Source: Virgibacillus sp. LDC-1 (GTDB taxonomy: Bacteria > Bacillota > Bacilli > Bacillales > Amphibacillaceae). Taken from it: a stretch of 64,000 nt of DNA. Shown one piece after another: positions 36,293 to 45,805 of this stretch (the first letter of the stretch is position 1; each line of letters starts with the position of its first letter). The position numbers and the translations under genes are program-made. A model generated the notes under the pieces. That model searched no databases. It was given only the letters and a program-made list of their open reading frames with translations, and had not been told where the DNA came from. The DNA is taken from assembly GCF_030137545.1 (NCBI RefSeq), contig NZ_JARUVL010000001.1, positions 310,070 to 374,069 of the forward strand, in the 5' to 3' direction.

Positions 36293-37024
36293 ATGGGACA
36301 AATAAAATTAATCGCACTAGATATGGATGGGACGTTATTAAATAAAGACGATATGATTACAGATTATACGAGAGAAGTATTATCACAGGCAATGGACAAA
36401 GGTGTACATGTCGTGTTAAGCACTGGTCGATGGTTGGAATCATGTTATCCGTATGCCGAAGCTTTAGGATTAACATCCTATTTAGTGACGAGTAATGGTG
36501 GCCAAATTTGGACTGTTAAGAAGGAGTTGATTGAAGAGCATTTGCTAGAAACAGCTAAACTCGAAAAAATGTATCATTTAGGAAAAGAAATCGGGTTAGA
36601 TATGTGGATGGTTTCTACGAAAGGCGTATATCGTGATAGACTTCCAGATGATTATCTAGAACAGGATTGGTTAAAACTCGGATGTGATACATTTGACAAG
36701 CAGAAGCTAGAAGAAATGATGAAGGAATTATCCTATATAGATGGACTTGAGTTAACAAATTCATTACCTACAAACGTAGAAGTAAATCCAAAGGGCGTTA
36801 ATAAAGCGAATGCATTAAAAACGGTTTGTGAAAAAATTGGTATTACAATGGATAATGTATTTGCTGCTGGGGATAGCTTAAATGATATAAAAATGATACA
36901 ACAGGCAGGAATAGGTGTAGCGATGGGAAATGCACAAGAAGCAATTAAAAAAGCTGCCGACTTTGTAACAGATACCAACAATAATGATGGTGTGGCAAAG
37001 GCTGTTAAACGTTTTGTACTATAG
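36293..37024 (+). CDS. HAD-superfamily Cof-type phosphatase
   Basis: A 243-residue haloacid-dehalogenase hydrolase. Motif I is LDMDGTLLN with the nucleophile Asp near residue 10. Motif II is STGR, and motif IV is AAGDSLNDIKMI with GVAMGNA after it. The inserted cap between motifs II and III places it in the Cof (IIB) subfamily, which acts on sugar phosphates or flavin precursors. The ATG at 36293 follows AAGGAGG; an upstream in-frame ATG precedes that site. The substrate is unknown. Confidence 0.92.
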   Translation: MGQIKLIALDMDGTLLNKDDMITDYTREVLSQAMDKGVHVVLSTGRWLESCYPYAEALGLTSYLVTSNGGQIWTVKKELIEEHLLETAKLEKMYHLGKEIGLDMWMVSTKGVYRDRLPDDYLEQDWLKLGCDTFDKQKLEEMMKELSYIDGLELTNSLPTNVEVNPKGVNKANALKTVCEKIGITMDNVFAAGDSLNDIKMIQQAGIGVAMGNAQEAIKKAADFVTDTNNNDGVAKAVKRFVL

Positions 37025-37145
37025 CGTATAAATTGTTTTTATGTAGAGAAATACCGTTGTGATACATTGATTTATCCGTGCTCTTTCTTTGTTCCTTGAA
37101 AAGGAGTATAATGGAACAAGAACCTTGAAAGGGGATGTAGCTGTC

Positions 37146-37331
37146 ATGTCTTTTTCTCGTGGACCAAAAGAACCACTTCCAGAAGAGGAAACAGCAGTAT
37201 GGTCATGCACAAGTGACGATTGTAATGGCTGGATGCGTGCATCATATAGCTTTGCAAAGGAACCTAAATGTCCGCTCTGTGAGTCTGAAATGGAGCAAGA
37301 GGTACGAATGCTTCCAAAACTAGAAAATTAA
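37146..37331 (+). CDS. ydjO: Cold-inducible YdjO-like zinc-ribbon protein
   Basis: A 61-residue protein with a C-x4-C and C-x2-C pattern (CTSDDC and CPLC) that likely forms a small zinc ribbon. It matches the YdjO family, whose Bacillus subtilis member is induced by cold. AAAGGGG lies 11 bases upstream of the ATG; no other start is available after it. The leader contains a TATAAT at 37107 and an inverted repeat TTGTTCC/GGAACAA around it, which may regulate expression. The molecular function is unknown. Confidence 0.8.
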   Translation: MSFSRGPKEPLPEEETAVWSCTSDDCNGWMRASYSFAKEPKCPLCESEMEQEVRMLPKLEN

Positions 37332-37651
37332 TGCGCGTTTTTTAATGTGACATGCATATGATTAACAGGGGTTGGAACAACGTATTGCTTATAATTGGAA
37401 TTATGTTTTATTTATTTTAGGAAGTAACATGTAAAGAGAGTATCTACGATAAATGTGGGTGCTCTTTTTTGTGTGCGAAATTAGGATTATCTAAAGAGAG
37501 AAACACTTCTTTGCAAACTATAAGCTTTTTTCTTCCATTTAGCTCATGGAAAAGTAGGCATAAATTCCTTTGTAAACTTATAAATTGTAATAAAGTCATC
37601 ATGATCTTCATACACCCTTGCCCACTAATTATATAAGGGAGGAAAAAGTGT
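37332..37651. other. Intergenic region upstream of the aldehyde dehydrogenase
   Basis: A 320-base gap. A weak terminator-like structure (AAAGAG with CTCTTT, about 37433-37471) ends in TTTTTT. The rest is AT-rich leader DNA for the dehydrogenase gene, with no recognised promoter, operator or small gene. Confidence 0.45.
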
Positions 37652-39172
37652 ATGCAATACGCAAATCCAAATACTACTGGATCTAAAGTGAATTTTAAAG
37701 AGAGGTATGACAATTTTATTGGCGGGAAATATCAACCGCCAGTAAATGGTGTTTATTTCCAAAATGTTAGCCCTGTAACGGGGGAGGTTTTCTGTGAGGT
37801 TGCTCGTTCGTCAAAAGAGGATGTAGATGCTGCTATTGATGCAGCGTATCAAGCGAAAGAAAGCTGGAAGGAAACCTCGGTAGCAGAGCGATCACAGATT
37901 TTAAATGATATTGCAGATCGCATGGAGGATAACTTAGAAATGTTAGCGGTTGCTGAAACCTGGGACAATGGAAAAGCAGTTCGCGAAACGTTAGCCGCTG
38001 ACATTCCTCTAGCAATTGATCATTTTCGATATTTTGCTGGTGTGATTCGAGCACAGGAAGGTGGCATAAGTCAGATTGACTCGAATACGGTAGCCTATCA
38101 CTTCCAAGAACCTTTAGGTGTTGTCGGACAAATTATTCCATGGAACTTTCCTATCTTGATGGCTACTTGGAAACTAGCTCCAGCATTAGCGGCAGGAAAC
38201 TGTGTTATTTTAAAGCCTGCTGAACAAACGCCTGCATCGATTCATGTGTTACTAGATTTAATAAAAGATCTACTACCAGATGGTGTGGTAAATGTGGTCA
38301 ATGGTTTTGGTGTAGAAGCGGGAAAACCGTTAGCCACTAATTCCCGTATTGCCAAAATTGCATTTACTGGAGAAACGACGACGGGAAGACTTATTATGCA
38401 ATATGCGTCCGAAAATATCATTCCAGTGACGCTTGAATTAGGTGGTAAATCGCCAAATATATTTTTCCCAGATGTCATGGATAAGGATGATGCATTTTTA
38501 AACAAGGCGATTGAAGGGCTTGTGATGTTTGCACTTAATCAAGGGGAAGTATGTACGTGTCCATCAAGAGCGCTTATCCATGAATCAATCTATGATTCGT
38601 TTATGGAGCGGGCGATAGAGCGTGTCAAACAAATAAAAGTTGGGCATCCATTAAATACAGAAACAATGATGGGAGCACAGGCTTCTACAGAGCAACTTGA
38701 AAAGATTAAGTCCTATTTGGATATTGGAAAACAAGAAGGAGCGGAAGTGCTCGTTGGTGGAGATGTCAATCAATTAGCAGGAGAATTAGCCGGCGGATAT
38801 TATGTTCAACCAACCATCTTTAAAGGAAATAATAGTATGCGTATTTTTCAGGAAGAGATTTTTGGACCCGTTCTTTCTGTAACTACATTTACGGATGAAG
38901 AAGAGGCAATGAAGATTGCCAATGATACATTATATGGTTTAGGTGCTGGTGTTTGGACGAGAAATATAAATACGGCATATCGTTTTGGAAGAGGAGTTGA
39001 AGCAGGAAGAGTGTGGACGAATTGTTATCATCAATATCCTGCACATGCTGCCTTTGGCGGCTATAAAAAATCGGGTATTGGTAGAGAAAATCATCGTATG
39101 ATGCTTGACCATTATCAACAAACGAAAAATTTGCTTATTAGCTATTCAGAAGGAGCTGCAGGCCTTTTTTAA
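37652..39172 (+). CDS. NAD-dependent aldehyde dehydrogenase (AldA/ExaC type)
   Basis: A 506-residue aldehyde dehydrogenase. The substrate-binding stretch [21 protein letters not shown], the general base in [12 protein letters not shown] and the catalytic cysteine in [13 protein letters not shown] are all present. Cysteine in place of the usual GQxC neighbour and an N-terminus of FIGGKYQPP fit the acetaldehyde dehydrogenase branch of bacterial alcohol metabolism. GGGAGG precedes the ATG. The DUF779 gene follows by about 60 bases, a common pairing, so the two form an operon that detoxifies or uses small aldehydes. Confidence 0.94.
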   Translation: MQYANPNTTGSKVNFKERYDNFIGGKYQPPVNGVYFQNVSPVTGEVFCEVARSSKEDVDAAIDAAYQAKESWKETSVAERSQILNDIADRMEDNLEMLAVAETWDNGKAVRETLAADIPLAIDHFRYFAGVIRAQEGGISQIDSNTVAYHFQEPLGVVGQIIPWNFPILMATWKLAPALAAGNCVILKPAEQTPASIHVLLDLIKDLLPDGVVNVVNGFGVEAGKPLATNSRIAKIAFTGETTTGRLIMQYASENIIPVTLELGGKSPNIFFPDVMDKDDAFLNKAIEGLVMFALNQGEVCTCPSRALIHESIYDSFMERAIERVKQIKVGHPLNTETMMGAQASTEQLEKIKSYLDIGKQEGAEVLVGGDVNQLAGELAGGYYVQPTIFKGNNSMRIFQEEIFGPVLSVTTFTDEEEAMKIANDTLYGLGAGVWTRNINTAYRFGRGVEAGRVWTNCYHQYPAHAAFGGYKKSGIGRENHRMMLDHYQQTKNLLISYSEGAAGLF

Positions 39173-39235
39173 AAGTGTTAATTATTATGGAAAAGGAGAA
39201 TGCACCTCTTTTCGGCATGATAAGGAGGAAAAGGT

Positions 39236-39598
39236 ATGGTAGAACGTGTCATTGCAACCGAAGCGGCGCTAGAGCTTATCGAACACTTAAAACGATTACA
39301 TGGTGACTTGTTATTTCACCAATCAGGAGGCTGCTGTGATGGAAGCGCGCCGATGTGTTTTCCGAAAGAAGAATTTAGAGTAGGCGATTCTGATATGAAG
39401 CTAGGGGAAATTGGTGGGTGTCCCTTTTATATCGCTAAGGATCAGTATGCATATTGGCAGCATACGCAGTTAATTATTGACGTAGTAGAAGGAAGAGGAG
39501 GAATGTTCTCGTTGGAGGGTCCAGAAGGAAAGCGCTTCTTAACTAGATCGCGTGTGTTTACAAATGAGGAATGTAATAGCTTGGTGAATAAAACGTAG
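39236..39598 (+). CDS. DUF779 protein
   Basis: A 120-residue protein of the DUF779 family. The Cys pair in FHQSGGCCDGSAPMC and a later GGCPFYI suggest metal or redox binding. Family members are regularly encoded beside acetaldehyde or alcohol dehydrogenases, as here, but their biochemical role is not settled. AAGGAGG precedes the ATG. Length and sequence look complete. Confidence 0.9.
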   Translation: MVERVIATEAALELIEHLKRLHGDLLFHQSGGCCDGSAPMCFPKEEFRVGDSDMKLGEIGGCPFYIAKDQYAYWQHTQLIIDVVEGRGGMFSLEGPEGKRFLTRSRVFTNEECNSLVNKT

Positions 39599-39708
39599 CA
39601 TGTTTTGTATTCAAGTTGCATAGAAAAATCTTGATACTGGAATCACTAAACTAGCCCAATACACATACACTAGTTGAGAGTCATATTAAAACTAAAGGAT
39701 GTGTTAGC

Positions 39709-40746
39709 TTGGATAAAACATATTATTATGTCACTGGAAATACATCAAAAGGGCTGGTAAATTTCTTAGATTCAAATTTGCACCAGATTAAAAATGTGAT
39801 TGTTCTAAAGCATCCATCATTACGGGTGAAAACTGCAGTATTGGATCATCTTGTGAAGCAGCTTTATAATCAAAAGAATATAGAAATATTATGTAGTCCG
39901 TTTGGAGCGGACTTACTTGATGGCATCATCAACAGAGAGGATTCTGTTGCTATTGTTTCAGAAGATGTAATACCGGCGGGTACGAATTTGGATGTAAAGG
40001 AAGTAGACCTAGAATTAACAATCCAATATTCTGAACAGGATAGTGCTACGAATAGAGAAATCTATAGGCTTTTAGATAATGCTTATGCATTGTTTGCTGA
40101 TGGCTTAGAAGTTCATGATGATCTCGAATCCATTTATATTCAAAATATGGATTTTGAACGTGCAAACGAAACGACTTCAAACTTAATTGAAAGTCTCTTA
40201 AACGGGGCTGTGGAAAAAGAAGGAAAGGGACACGTTTTCCATCGCCTTTTTGGTACAAATACGCCAGATGGAAGCGTTAATGTCCTCCCTTCCCTTCTTC
40301 AAAGAGTTAACAAAAAATATTACATTAAAGGGCGTGCTGGTACAGGGAAATCGACCTTAATGAAGAAGGTATGTCAAGCATGTGTGGAACGTGGGTATGA
40401 TACGGAATTGTATCATTGTAGCTTTGATCCAAACAGTATTGATATGGTACTTGTTGATGAGTTAGGCTTCGCAGTATTTGATAGTACCGATCCACATGAG
40501 TTTTTCCCTGAAGATGAGCAAGATATCATTCTAGATATGTACGAGAAGGCAGTAACGCCAGGAACGGACGATTTGTATGCCGCATCTATTCACAGTTTAA
40601 ACGAAGCGTATAAAGGATACATGAAAAAAGGAATATTAAAGATTAAGGATGCACGAGTGAAGCTAGATGAGATTGAGAAAAAAGATTCTATTTCAGAATT
40701 AACCCTACGTCAAGTAACGGATCAGCTATTAGCTGTAAAAGAATAA
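39709..40746 (+). CDS. PRK06851-type ATPase with degenerate N-terminal P-loop
   Basis: A 345-residue protein of a Bacillus ATPase family that is normally built from two related P-loop halves. The C-terminal half has an intact Walker A, KGRAGTGKSTLMKK (near residue 210), and the following ELYHCSFDPNSIDMVLVDEL. In the N-terminal half, which keeps YVTGNTSKGLVNF, the position of the P-loop reads LKHPSLRVKTAVLDH and has lost the Gly-Lys-Thr core. So only one site should bind ATP. The start is a TTG after AAAGGATG. Function is unknown; a terminator-like hairpin follows. Confidence 0.82.
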   Translation: MDKTYYYVTGNTSKGLVNFLDSNLHQIKNVIVLKHPSLRVKTAVLDHLVKQLYNQKNIEILCSPFGADLLDGIINREDSVAIVSEDVIPAGTNLDVKEVDLELTIQYSEQDSATNREIYRLLDNAYALFADGLEVHDDLESIYIQNMDFERANETTSNLIESLLNGAVEKEGKGHVFHRLFGTNTPDGSVNVLPSLLQRVNKKYYIKGRAGTGKSTLMKKVCQACVERGYDTELYHCSFDPNSIDMVLVDELGFAVFDSTDPHEFFPEDEQDIILDMYEKAVTPGTDDLYAASIHSLNEAYKGYMKKGILKIKDARVKLDEIEKKDSISELTLRQVTDQLLAVKE

Positions 40747-40775
40747 ATAATCGCCAACCTTGGCGATTGTTTATT
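40742..40775 (+). terminator. Hairpin after the PRK06851-type gene
   Basis: AATAATCGCCAA is mirrored by TTGGCGATTGTTTATT, giving a long stem around a tight ACCT turn that overlaps the stop codon. The T-rich right arm is compatible with termination. Confidence 0.7.
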
Positions 40776-40865
40776 CTAAATTCCTAAAAGCAGTTGCGTG
40801 GTTCATCAAAATTGTGTAAAATTAATTTACAGAAAATTATGATTATAAGTGGTGGGGGTGGATAA

Positions 40866-41297
40866 GTGGTAACCGTCAAATTACTTAAACCATACTACAT
40901 TAAGTCAGACGAACAAAATGTAATTGTTGTCTTAGCCTATCAATACTTCGCGATGTTTATAAATCATAAAGTGTACCAATTTATTCCGGTAGAAGAGAAA
41001 GAAATTCGAATTAATCGAGTTACGAGAAAAATAGAAAATGTCGGTGCGCGCTTTGCCTTTCAAAAAGGAAAAGATATTATTTATATGTCGATGTCAGAAC
41101 TTATTTCTTTACCTGATTTTCTCCGCCAACTCAATACAATTACAGCTCCATATTTTGAAGAAGAAACAGAAATTAATAAGGTGGAGCAAACTGCTATTAT
41201 TCGTGAACTAGAGCAATTAAACGTAAAGCGATTAATTGACAAAGCATTAGATGAACGAGATGAAACAGCATTTCGTCAATTAATGAAGCTACTGTAA
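40866..41297 (+). CDS. IDEAL-domain protein
   Basis: A 143-residue protein that starts at a GTG after GGGGGTGG. The C-terminal 25 residues (KRLIDKALDERDETAFRQLMKLL) form an IDEAL domain, a short helical module seen in Bacillus proteins such as YpiB and ComK-control factors. The N-terminal 100 residues look like a small mixed alpha/beta domain (VVLAYQYFAMFINHKVYQF). There is no signal or membrane segment. The role is unknown. A terminator follows directly. Confidence 0.75.
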   Translation: MVTVKLLKPYYIKSDEQNVIVVLAYQYFAMFINHKVYQFIPVEEKEIRINRVTRKIENVGARFAFQKGKDIIYMSMSELISLPDFLRQLNTITAPYFEEETEINKVEQTAIIRELEQLNVKRLIDKALDERDETAFRQLMKLL

Positions 41298-41303
41298 CGA
41301 AAA

Positions 41304-41337
41304 GCATTTCTCATAAAAAATGGGAAATGCCTTTTTC
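41304..41337 (+). terminator. Terminator after the IDEAL-domain gene
   Basis: GCATTTCTCA (41304-41313) pairs with TGGGAAATGC (41321-41330) with one wobble; CTTTTTC follows. Confidence 0.85.
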
Positions 41338-41573
41338 TTGTCTTTTTAACGGAACAGCTTTATATGAAATATACCAATGCTTTCATATTAATAAACAAGC
41401 TGTTGTTAATCTGTCGGATAATTGGATGAAAATGACAATTTGTCTTTTATGGTAAAGAAAAAAGAAACATAAGGTGTAAAAAAATTCCTCAAAACTATAT
41501 CCATAGATACTTTGAAAAATTTAGAGATTATGATAATATTAAAAACTGTTGGCGAATTTTGCAATTTTAATTA

Positions 41574-41588
41574 AATTTTCTAATTACT
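41574..41588 (+). promoter_or_regulatory. CodY-box-like sequence before the OPT transporter
   Basis: AATTTTCTAATTACT agrees with the CodY consensus AATTTTCWGAAAATT at 11 of 15 positions. CodY commonly represses peptide transporters in Bacilli, which makes the location meaningful, but AT-rich DNA yields such matches by chance. Confidence 0.35.
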
Positions 41589-41640
41589 TCGAAAACTATC
41601 TGTTTATTCGTCATTAAAATTAAAGAAGAAGGTGTTTTGT

Positions 41641-43509
41641 TTGGCAAAGGAAAAGGGGAATGCAGGCTTTCAACCATATGTACCTGCTTCACAAAAACGT
41701 CCTGAATTTACTGTAATGGCTATGATTGTTGGAGCATTTCTAGCAATTATATTTGGCGCAGCAAATGCTTATTTAGGATTGATCGTGGGAATGACCGTTT
41801 CTGCATCTATTCCAGCTGCAGTCATTTCAATGGCAATATTACGGGTCATAATGAAGCGTACATCTATCTTGGAAAATAATATCGTTCAGACGATTACTTC
41901 CACTGGTGAATCACTTGCGGCTGGGGTGATTTTTACGCTTCCTGCATTATTTATTTGGCAGTTACAACCCAGCCTAACTACCATTGCAATTATTGCATTA
42001 GCAGGTGGGATTCTTGGTGTTGTATTAATGATTCCATTACGTCGTGCACTAATTGTTAAAGAACATGACACACTTCCTTATCCAGAAGGAACTGCGTGTG
42101 CAGAGGTGCTTGTTGCAGGAGAAGAAGGAGGAAAAGGAGCCAAACTAATTTTTGGTGGTCTTGGTATTGGAGCCGGATTTAAGCTCTTAACAGATGCTGT
42201 AAAGGCTTTTCCTTCTGCGATAGAATGGGAAATTTATAAATTTCAAAACGCAGCAATTGGCATGAATACGTTACCTGCTTTACTAGGGGTTGGATTTATA
42301 ATAGGACCAAGAATTGCCGGAATTATGTTTGCTGGTGCAGTTCTTGGTTGGCTAGGAATCATCCCGTTAATCAGTTATTTTGGTCAATTTGCAGATACGG
42401 TTATTTACCCTGCAGCAATTCCAATCAGTGAGATGAACTTCCATGATATTTGGGGCAATTACTTAAGATATATTGGTGCTGGAGCTGTAGCATTTGGAGG
42501 AATTATGGGGCTTGTCAAAACATTGCCAACTATTATCTCTTCCTTTACTGGAGCTGTAAAAGGATTTAAGGATGCAGGTGGAAGTCAGCAGCTCCGTACA
42601 GAACAGGATATTCCAATGAAAGCGATTGTTCTTTTAACGGTCGGGTTTTTAGCAATTCTAACATTCTTCCCACATATTGAGGTTGGAATTGTTGGTGCGC
42701 TACTCCTGTTAGTATTTGGATTTTTCTTTGTAACTGTTTCATCACGCATTGTCGGAATTGTTGGCTCTTCTTCAAATCCGGTATCAGGGATGACAATCGC
42801 AGCCTTAATTTTCATTACAATTGTATTGTCTTTAGTAGGACAAACCGGTGAAGCGGGTATGGTATCTGCGATTATTATTGGTTCTGTTGTTTGTATAGCT
42901 GCGGCAATTGCAGGAGATACTTCACAGGATTTGAAAACCGGATATATTGTAGGAGCTACGCCAAAATGGCAACAAATTGCGCAGCTTTATGGTGTGCTTA
43001 TTACGAGTATAGTGATTGGCTTTATCCTAATTTTATTAGATAATGCATATGGCTTTGGATCATCAGATTTACCTGCACCACAAGCGGTTCTTATGTCTAT
43101 GGTGGTTGAAGGAATCATGAATGGTGATCTTCCTTGGAATTTAATTTTTATCGGAATGGCAACTGCAGCAGTAGTGGAGTTGTTTGGAATCGGTTCATTA
43201 CCATTTGCAGTAGGATTATATTTACCAATACATTTAACATCACCAATTATGGTTGGTGGATTAATTAAGTGGATTGTAGAACGAAGAGCGAAATCCAAAG
43301 AAGAACGTAAAGAAAAAGTGGAGCGTGGAATCTTACTGTCATCAGGTTTAATTGCTGGTGAAGCATTAATGGGGGTAATGATTGCACTTTCTATAACAGC
43401 TGGAATTACATTACCAGCAGAGACGTTATTTGGTCCAATGGTATCGATTGTGATGTTTGGACTCGTTGCTTGGTATTTATACTTTACTGCAACGAAGAAA
43501 AAAATATAA
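41641..43509 (+). CDS. OPT-family oligopeptide transporter
   Basis: A 622-residue membrane protein with about 14-16 hydrophobic segments. OPT landmarks are NAYLGLIVGMTVSASIPAA near the N-terminus, LPYPEGTACAEVL, and GDTSQDLKTGYIVGATPKWQQ in the second half. It probably imports small peptides or metal-chelate complexes using a proton gradient. The TTG at 41641 fits AGAAGGTG at a spacing of 6; an in-frame GTG at 41632 lies within that ribosome site. It is monocistronic and converges on the PBP gene through a shared terminator. Confidence 0.92.
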   Translation: MAKEKGNAGFQPYVPASQKRPEFTVMAMIVGAFLAIIFGAANAYLGLIVGMTVSASIPAAVISMAILRVIMKRTSILENNIVQTITSTGESLAAGVIFTLPALFIWQLQPSLTTIAIIALAGGILGVVLMIPLRRALIVKEHDTLPYPEGTACAEVLVAGEEGGKGAKLIFGGLGIGAGFKLLTDAVKAFPSAIEWEIYKFQNAAIGMNTLPALLGVGFIIGPRIAGIMFAGAVLGWLGIIPLISYFGQFADTVIYPAAIPISEMNFHDIWGNYLRYIGAGAVAFGGIMGLVKTLPTIISSFTGAVKGFKDAGGSQQLRTEQDIPMKAIVLLTVGFLAILTFFPHIEVGIVGALLLLVFGFFFVTVSSRIVGIVGSSSNPVSGMTIAALIFITIVLSLVGQTGEAGMVSAIIIGSVVCIAAAIAGDTSQDLKTGYIVGATPKWQQIAQLYGVLITSIVIGFILILLDNAYGFGSSDLPAPQAVLMSMVVEGIMNGDLPWNLIFIGMATAAVVELFGIGSLPFAVGLYLPIHLTSPIMVGGLIKWIVERRAKSKEERKEKVERGILLSSGLIAGEALMGVMIALSITAGITLPAETLFGPMVSIVMFGLVAWYLYFTATKKKI

Positions 43510-43517
43510 TAAATGAA

Positions 43518-43560
43518 GAAAACACCTGTACGCGAGATAAAATCGTGTACAGGTGTTTTC
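43518..43560. terminator. Bidirectional terminator, OPT gene and PBP gene
   Basis: GAAAACACCTGTAC (43518-43531) pairs perfectly with GTACAGGTGTTTTC (43547-43560). It lies between two convergent genes with TTTT on each strand, so it should serve both. Confidence 0.9.
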
Positions 43561-43562
43561 AG

Positions 43563-45572
43563 TTATCGAATTGCTTTTAAAATGTTTGTTACTTTCTCAG
43601 TTGTAAGATGGCTAGCTCCTTTATCTTGAACCTTCTCAAGCATCATTGCGATGACAATATTTTGTTCATCTTTTGGATAACCAACGAACCACCCATTTTC
43701 ATCGCCATCTTCTCCAGTATTTAATTTTAGTTCAGCAGTTCCTGTTTTTCCTGATATCGGAAAATCTGCTTTTTGAGCTTCTTTTGCTGTTCCATTCGTG
43801 ACAACTTTTCGCAACGCTTTTTGAATGAGTTGTGCATGGTCTGCTGAAAGAATATCCTTTTTCCAAGGTTGACCCGTTTCTTCTGTAAGTAAAAGCGTTG
43901 GCTTAACCATTGTCCCATTATTGAGAAAAGCTCCAAATGCAGCTGCTAAATGTAAAGAACTTAATTGAATTTCTCCCTGACCATAGCTTGTATTCGCTAA
44001 TAGCACTTCATCGTCTAAACTTCCTGAAGCAGATATAGATGATGGTGTTATCGGGTATTCAAATGGAACATCTTCTCCAATTCCAAACTGCTTTAGGCCA
44101 TCGACAAGTGCTTTATCTCCCATCTCTACTGCCTTTTTCGCAAAAAAGATATTGTCGGAACGAACAAGGGCATCTGTGACATCAACTGGTTTGCTAGAGG
44201 TAGATACGCGTCGTACTTTATAATCTCCCCAGCCTTTTCCATTACTCCAGGTTAATCCCTTTATTTCAATACCTTCATTAGGTTTAATCGTCCCCTCTTG
44301 TAAGCCGATCGCAGCAGTAATTGGTTTCATTACGGATCCAGGTGCATACGTTGAAGCAAACCGATTTAGTAAAGGATTTTGCGGATTTTTTTGCAATTCA
44401 TCCCATTTACTTTGTTGTATTCCATAAATAAAATCATTTGGATCAAAGGATGGACTACTTACTAACGCTAATGTCTCTCCTGTTTTTGGATGGATCGCCA
44501 CTGCTGTTCCAGCTTCCTCACCAAAGCTTTTAAATATTTCACTTTGTACATTCACATCAATGGTCAATGCAATATTTTCTCCATTTTTAACAGGCTTCTC
44601 AGCTAGGAATTGCTCCTCTTCACCATCCTTTGTAATCGAAATGGTGACTCCTTTTTCTCCTCTAAGCTTCTCTTCATATAATTGCTCCAGACCGCGTTTT
44701 CCAATCAAGTCATTTGCATCGTAATTTCTATCACTAATTTCTTCTAATTCTTCAGCTGTTATTTTTCCAATATAACCGACTAGATGAGCGGCGTCTTCGC
44801 CAGCAGGGTATACTCTGCCCGTTACTTCCTTTCCTTTTACCCCATTGATCGCCCATAGTTTCTCTAGCAATGCCTCATTTGCTGGTGGTACTTTTTTCAA
44901 TGGGACAAATAAATTTGGTTTTACCCAGCTAGCGTTTAATTGCTTTTCAATTGTTTCAACTGACATGTTGAGCAAGGAAGCTATTGTTTGCTTACTACTT
45001 GCAGCAAGCTCTTCCGGAACGACACCGATTTCCCACACACTAGCATTAATAGCAAGTGGCATTTTATTTCGATCTTCAATCTCACCGCGAGTTGGTTGCA
45101 CCGTATTAATTCTTATTTTCCCTCCATCTTTTATTTGAGGAAATATAAAGCCGGGATCCCAATTAATAAACCAATTTTTGTTATCTTTTTCTCCTTGTTC
45201 AACAAGTGTAGCATCGTAACCAAAGGTAATTGGACCTGCTGCACTGTTCATTTCTACAGTAAATGGAATGGTAGCTTCTCCATTTTTTGTTGCTGCTTTC
45301 AATTTTTCCTCACTAAGCTTCGAAAACGATACGTTCACATCTGTAATCGAAAGATCCTCATATATTTTTTTATAGCGATCAGCGACTTCTTCTGTTGGAT
45401 ATAGAGTAGTAGCTTCGTTGGATAGCATGCTATACATCTTATCGAACGCCTGCTTATTCCAATGTGCTGCATATTGTTCAAAACGATCGTTTGGTGTAAC
45501 TTGATCATCGTTCGAACATGCAGTTACAAATAAGATTAACATCATTATAAGAATAAATTGTATTTTTCTCAT
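43563..45572 (-). CDS. pbpC: Penicillin-binding transpeptidase, PBP3/MecA-like lipoprotein
   Basis: A 669-residue class B penicillin-binding protein. The signal peptide ends in a lipobox (FVTAC, Cys19), so it is probably a lipoprotein. An NTF2-like MecA_N domain covers about residues 25-145, a dimerisation domain about 155-310, and the transpeptidase domain the rest. Catalytic motifs are SVMK (Ser413), SDN in LVRSDNIFFAKK and KTGT near residue 620. It cross-links peptidoglycan at the membrane. The plan is that of Bacillus subtilis PbpC, a PBP with low penicillin sensitivity. It is monocistronic. Confidence 0.92.
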   Translation of the reverse strand: MRKIQFILIMMLILFVTACSNDDQVTPNDRFEQYAAHWNKQAFDKMYSMLSNEATTLYPTEEVADRYKKIYEDLSITDVNVSFSKLSEEKLKAATKNGEATIPFTVEMNSAAGPITFGYDATLVEQGEKDNKNWFINWDPGFIFPQIKDGGKIRINTVQPTRGEIEDRNKMPLAINASVWEIGVVPEELAASSKQTIASLLNMSVETIEKQLNASWVKPNLFVPLKKVPPANEALLEKLWAINGVKGKEVTGRVYPAGEDAAHLVGYIGKITAEELEEISDRNYDANDLIGKRGLEQLYEEKLRGEKGVTISITKDGEEEQFLAEKPVKNGENIALTIDVNVQSEIFKSFGEEAGTAVAIHPKTGETLALVSSPSFDPNDFIYGIQQSKWDELQKNPQNPLLNRFASTYAPGSVMKPITAAIGLQEGTIKPNEGIEIKGLTWSNGKGWGDYKVRRVSTSSKPVDVTDALVRSDNIFFAKKAVEMGDKALVDGLKQFGIGEDVPFEYPITPSSISASGSLDDEVLLANTSYGQGEIQLSSLHLAAAFGAFLNNGTMVKPTLLLTEETGQPWKKDILSADHAQLIQKALRKVVTNGTAKEAQKADFPISGKTGTAELKLNTGEDGDENGWFVGYPKDEQNIVIAMMLEKVQDKGASHLTTEKVTNILKAIR

Positions 45573-45756
45573 ATGAACCCCCTCAATATGATAACGTACA
45601 TAGTCTCATTATAGCATGGCGGCATAGACAATAAAAAGCCACCTAATCGGTTAATTATTGGTTATTTCCGCATAACTAGTAGTATTTTAATCCGATGAGA
45701 AGCAGGATAAGGTAAGGGAAGGATATGCTGAAAGTAAATGTCATTTTTCTGTTCAA

Positions 45757-45794
45757 TTAAAAATCAGTGAGAGATGAAAAAGTCCTCACTGATT
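45757..45794 (-). terminator. Terminator after the LCP gene (minus strand)
   Basis: AATCAGTGAG (45762-45771) pairs with CTCACTGATT (45785-45794). Read on the minus strand the stem is followed by TTTTTAATT, directly downstream of the LCP stop codon. Confidence 0.85.
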
Positions 45795-45805
45795 AGTATT
45801 TCATA

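Larger units (their letters stand above)
41298..41640. other. Intergenic region upstream of the OPT transporter
   Basis: A 343-base gap. It begins with the terminator of the IDEAL gene and ends with the OPT leader and a CodY-like box. The middle is AT-rich with no recognised gene or RNA. Confidence 0.5.
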
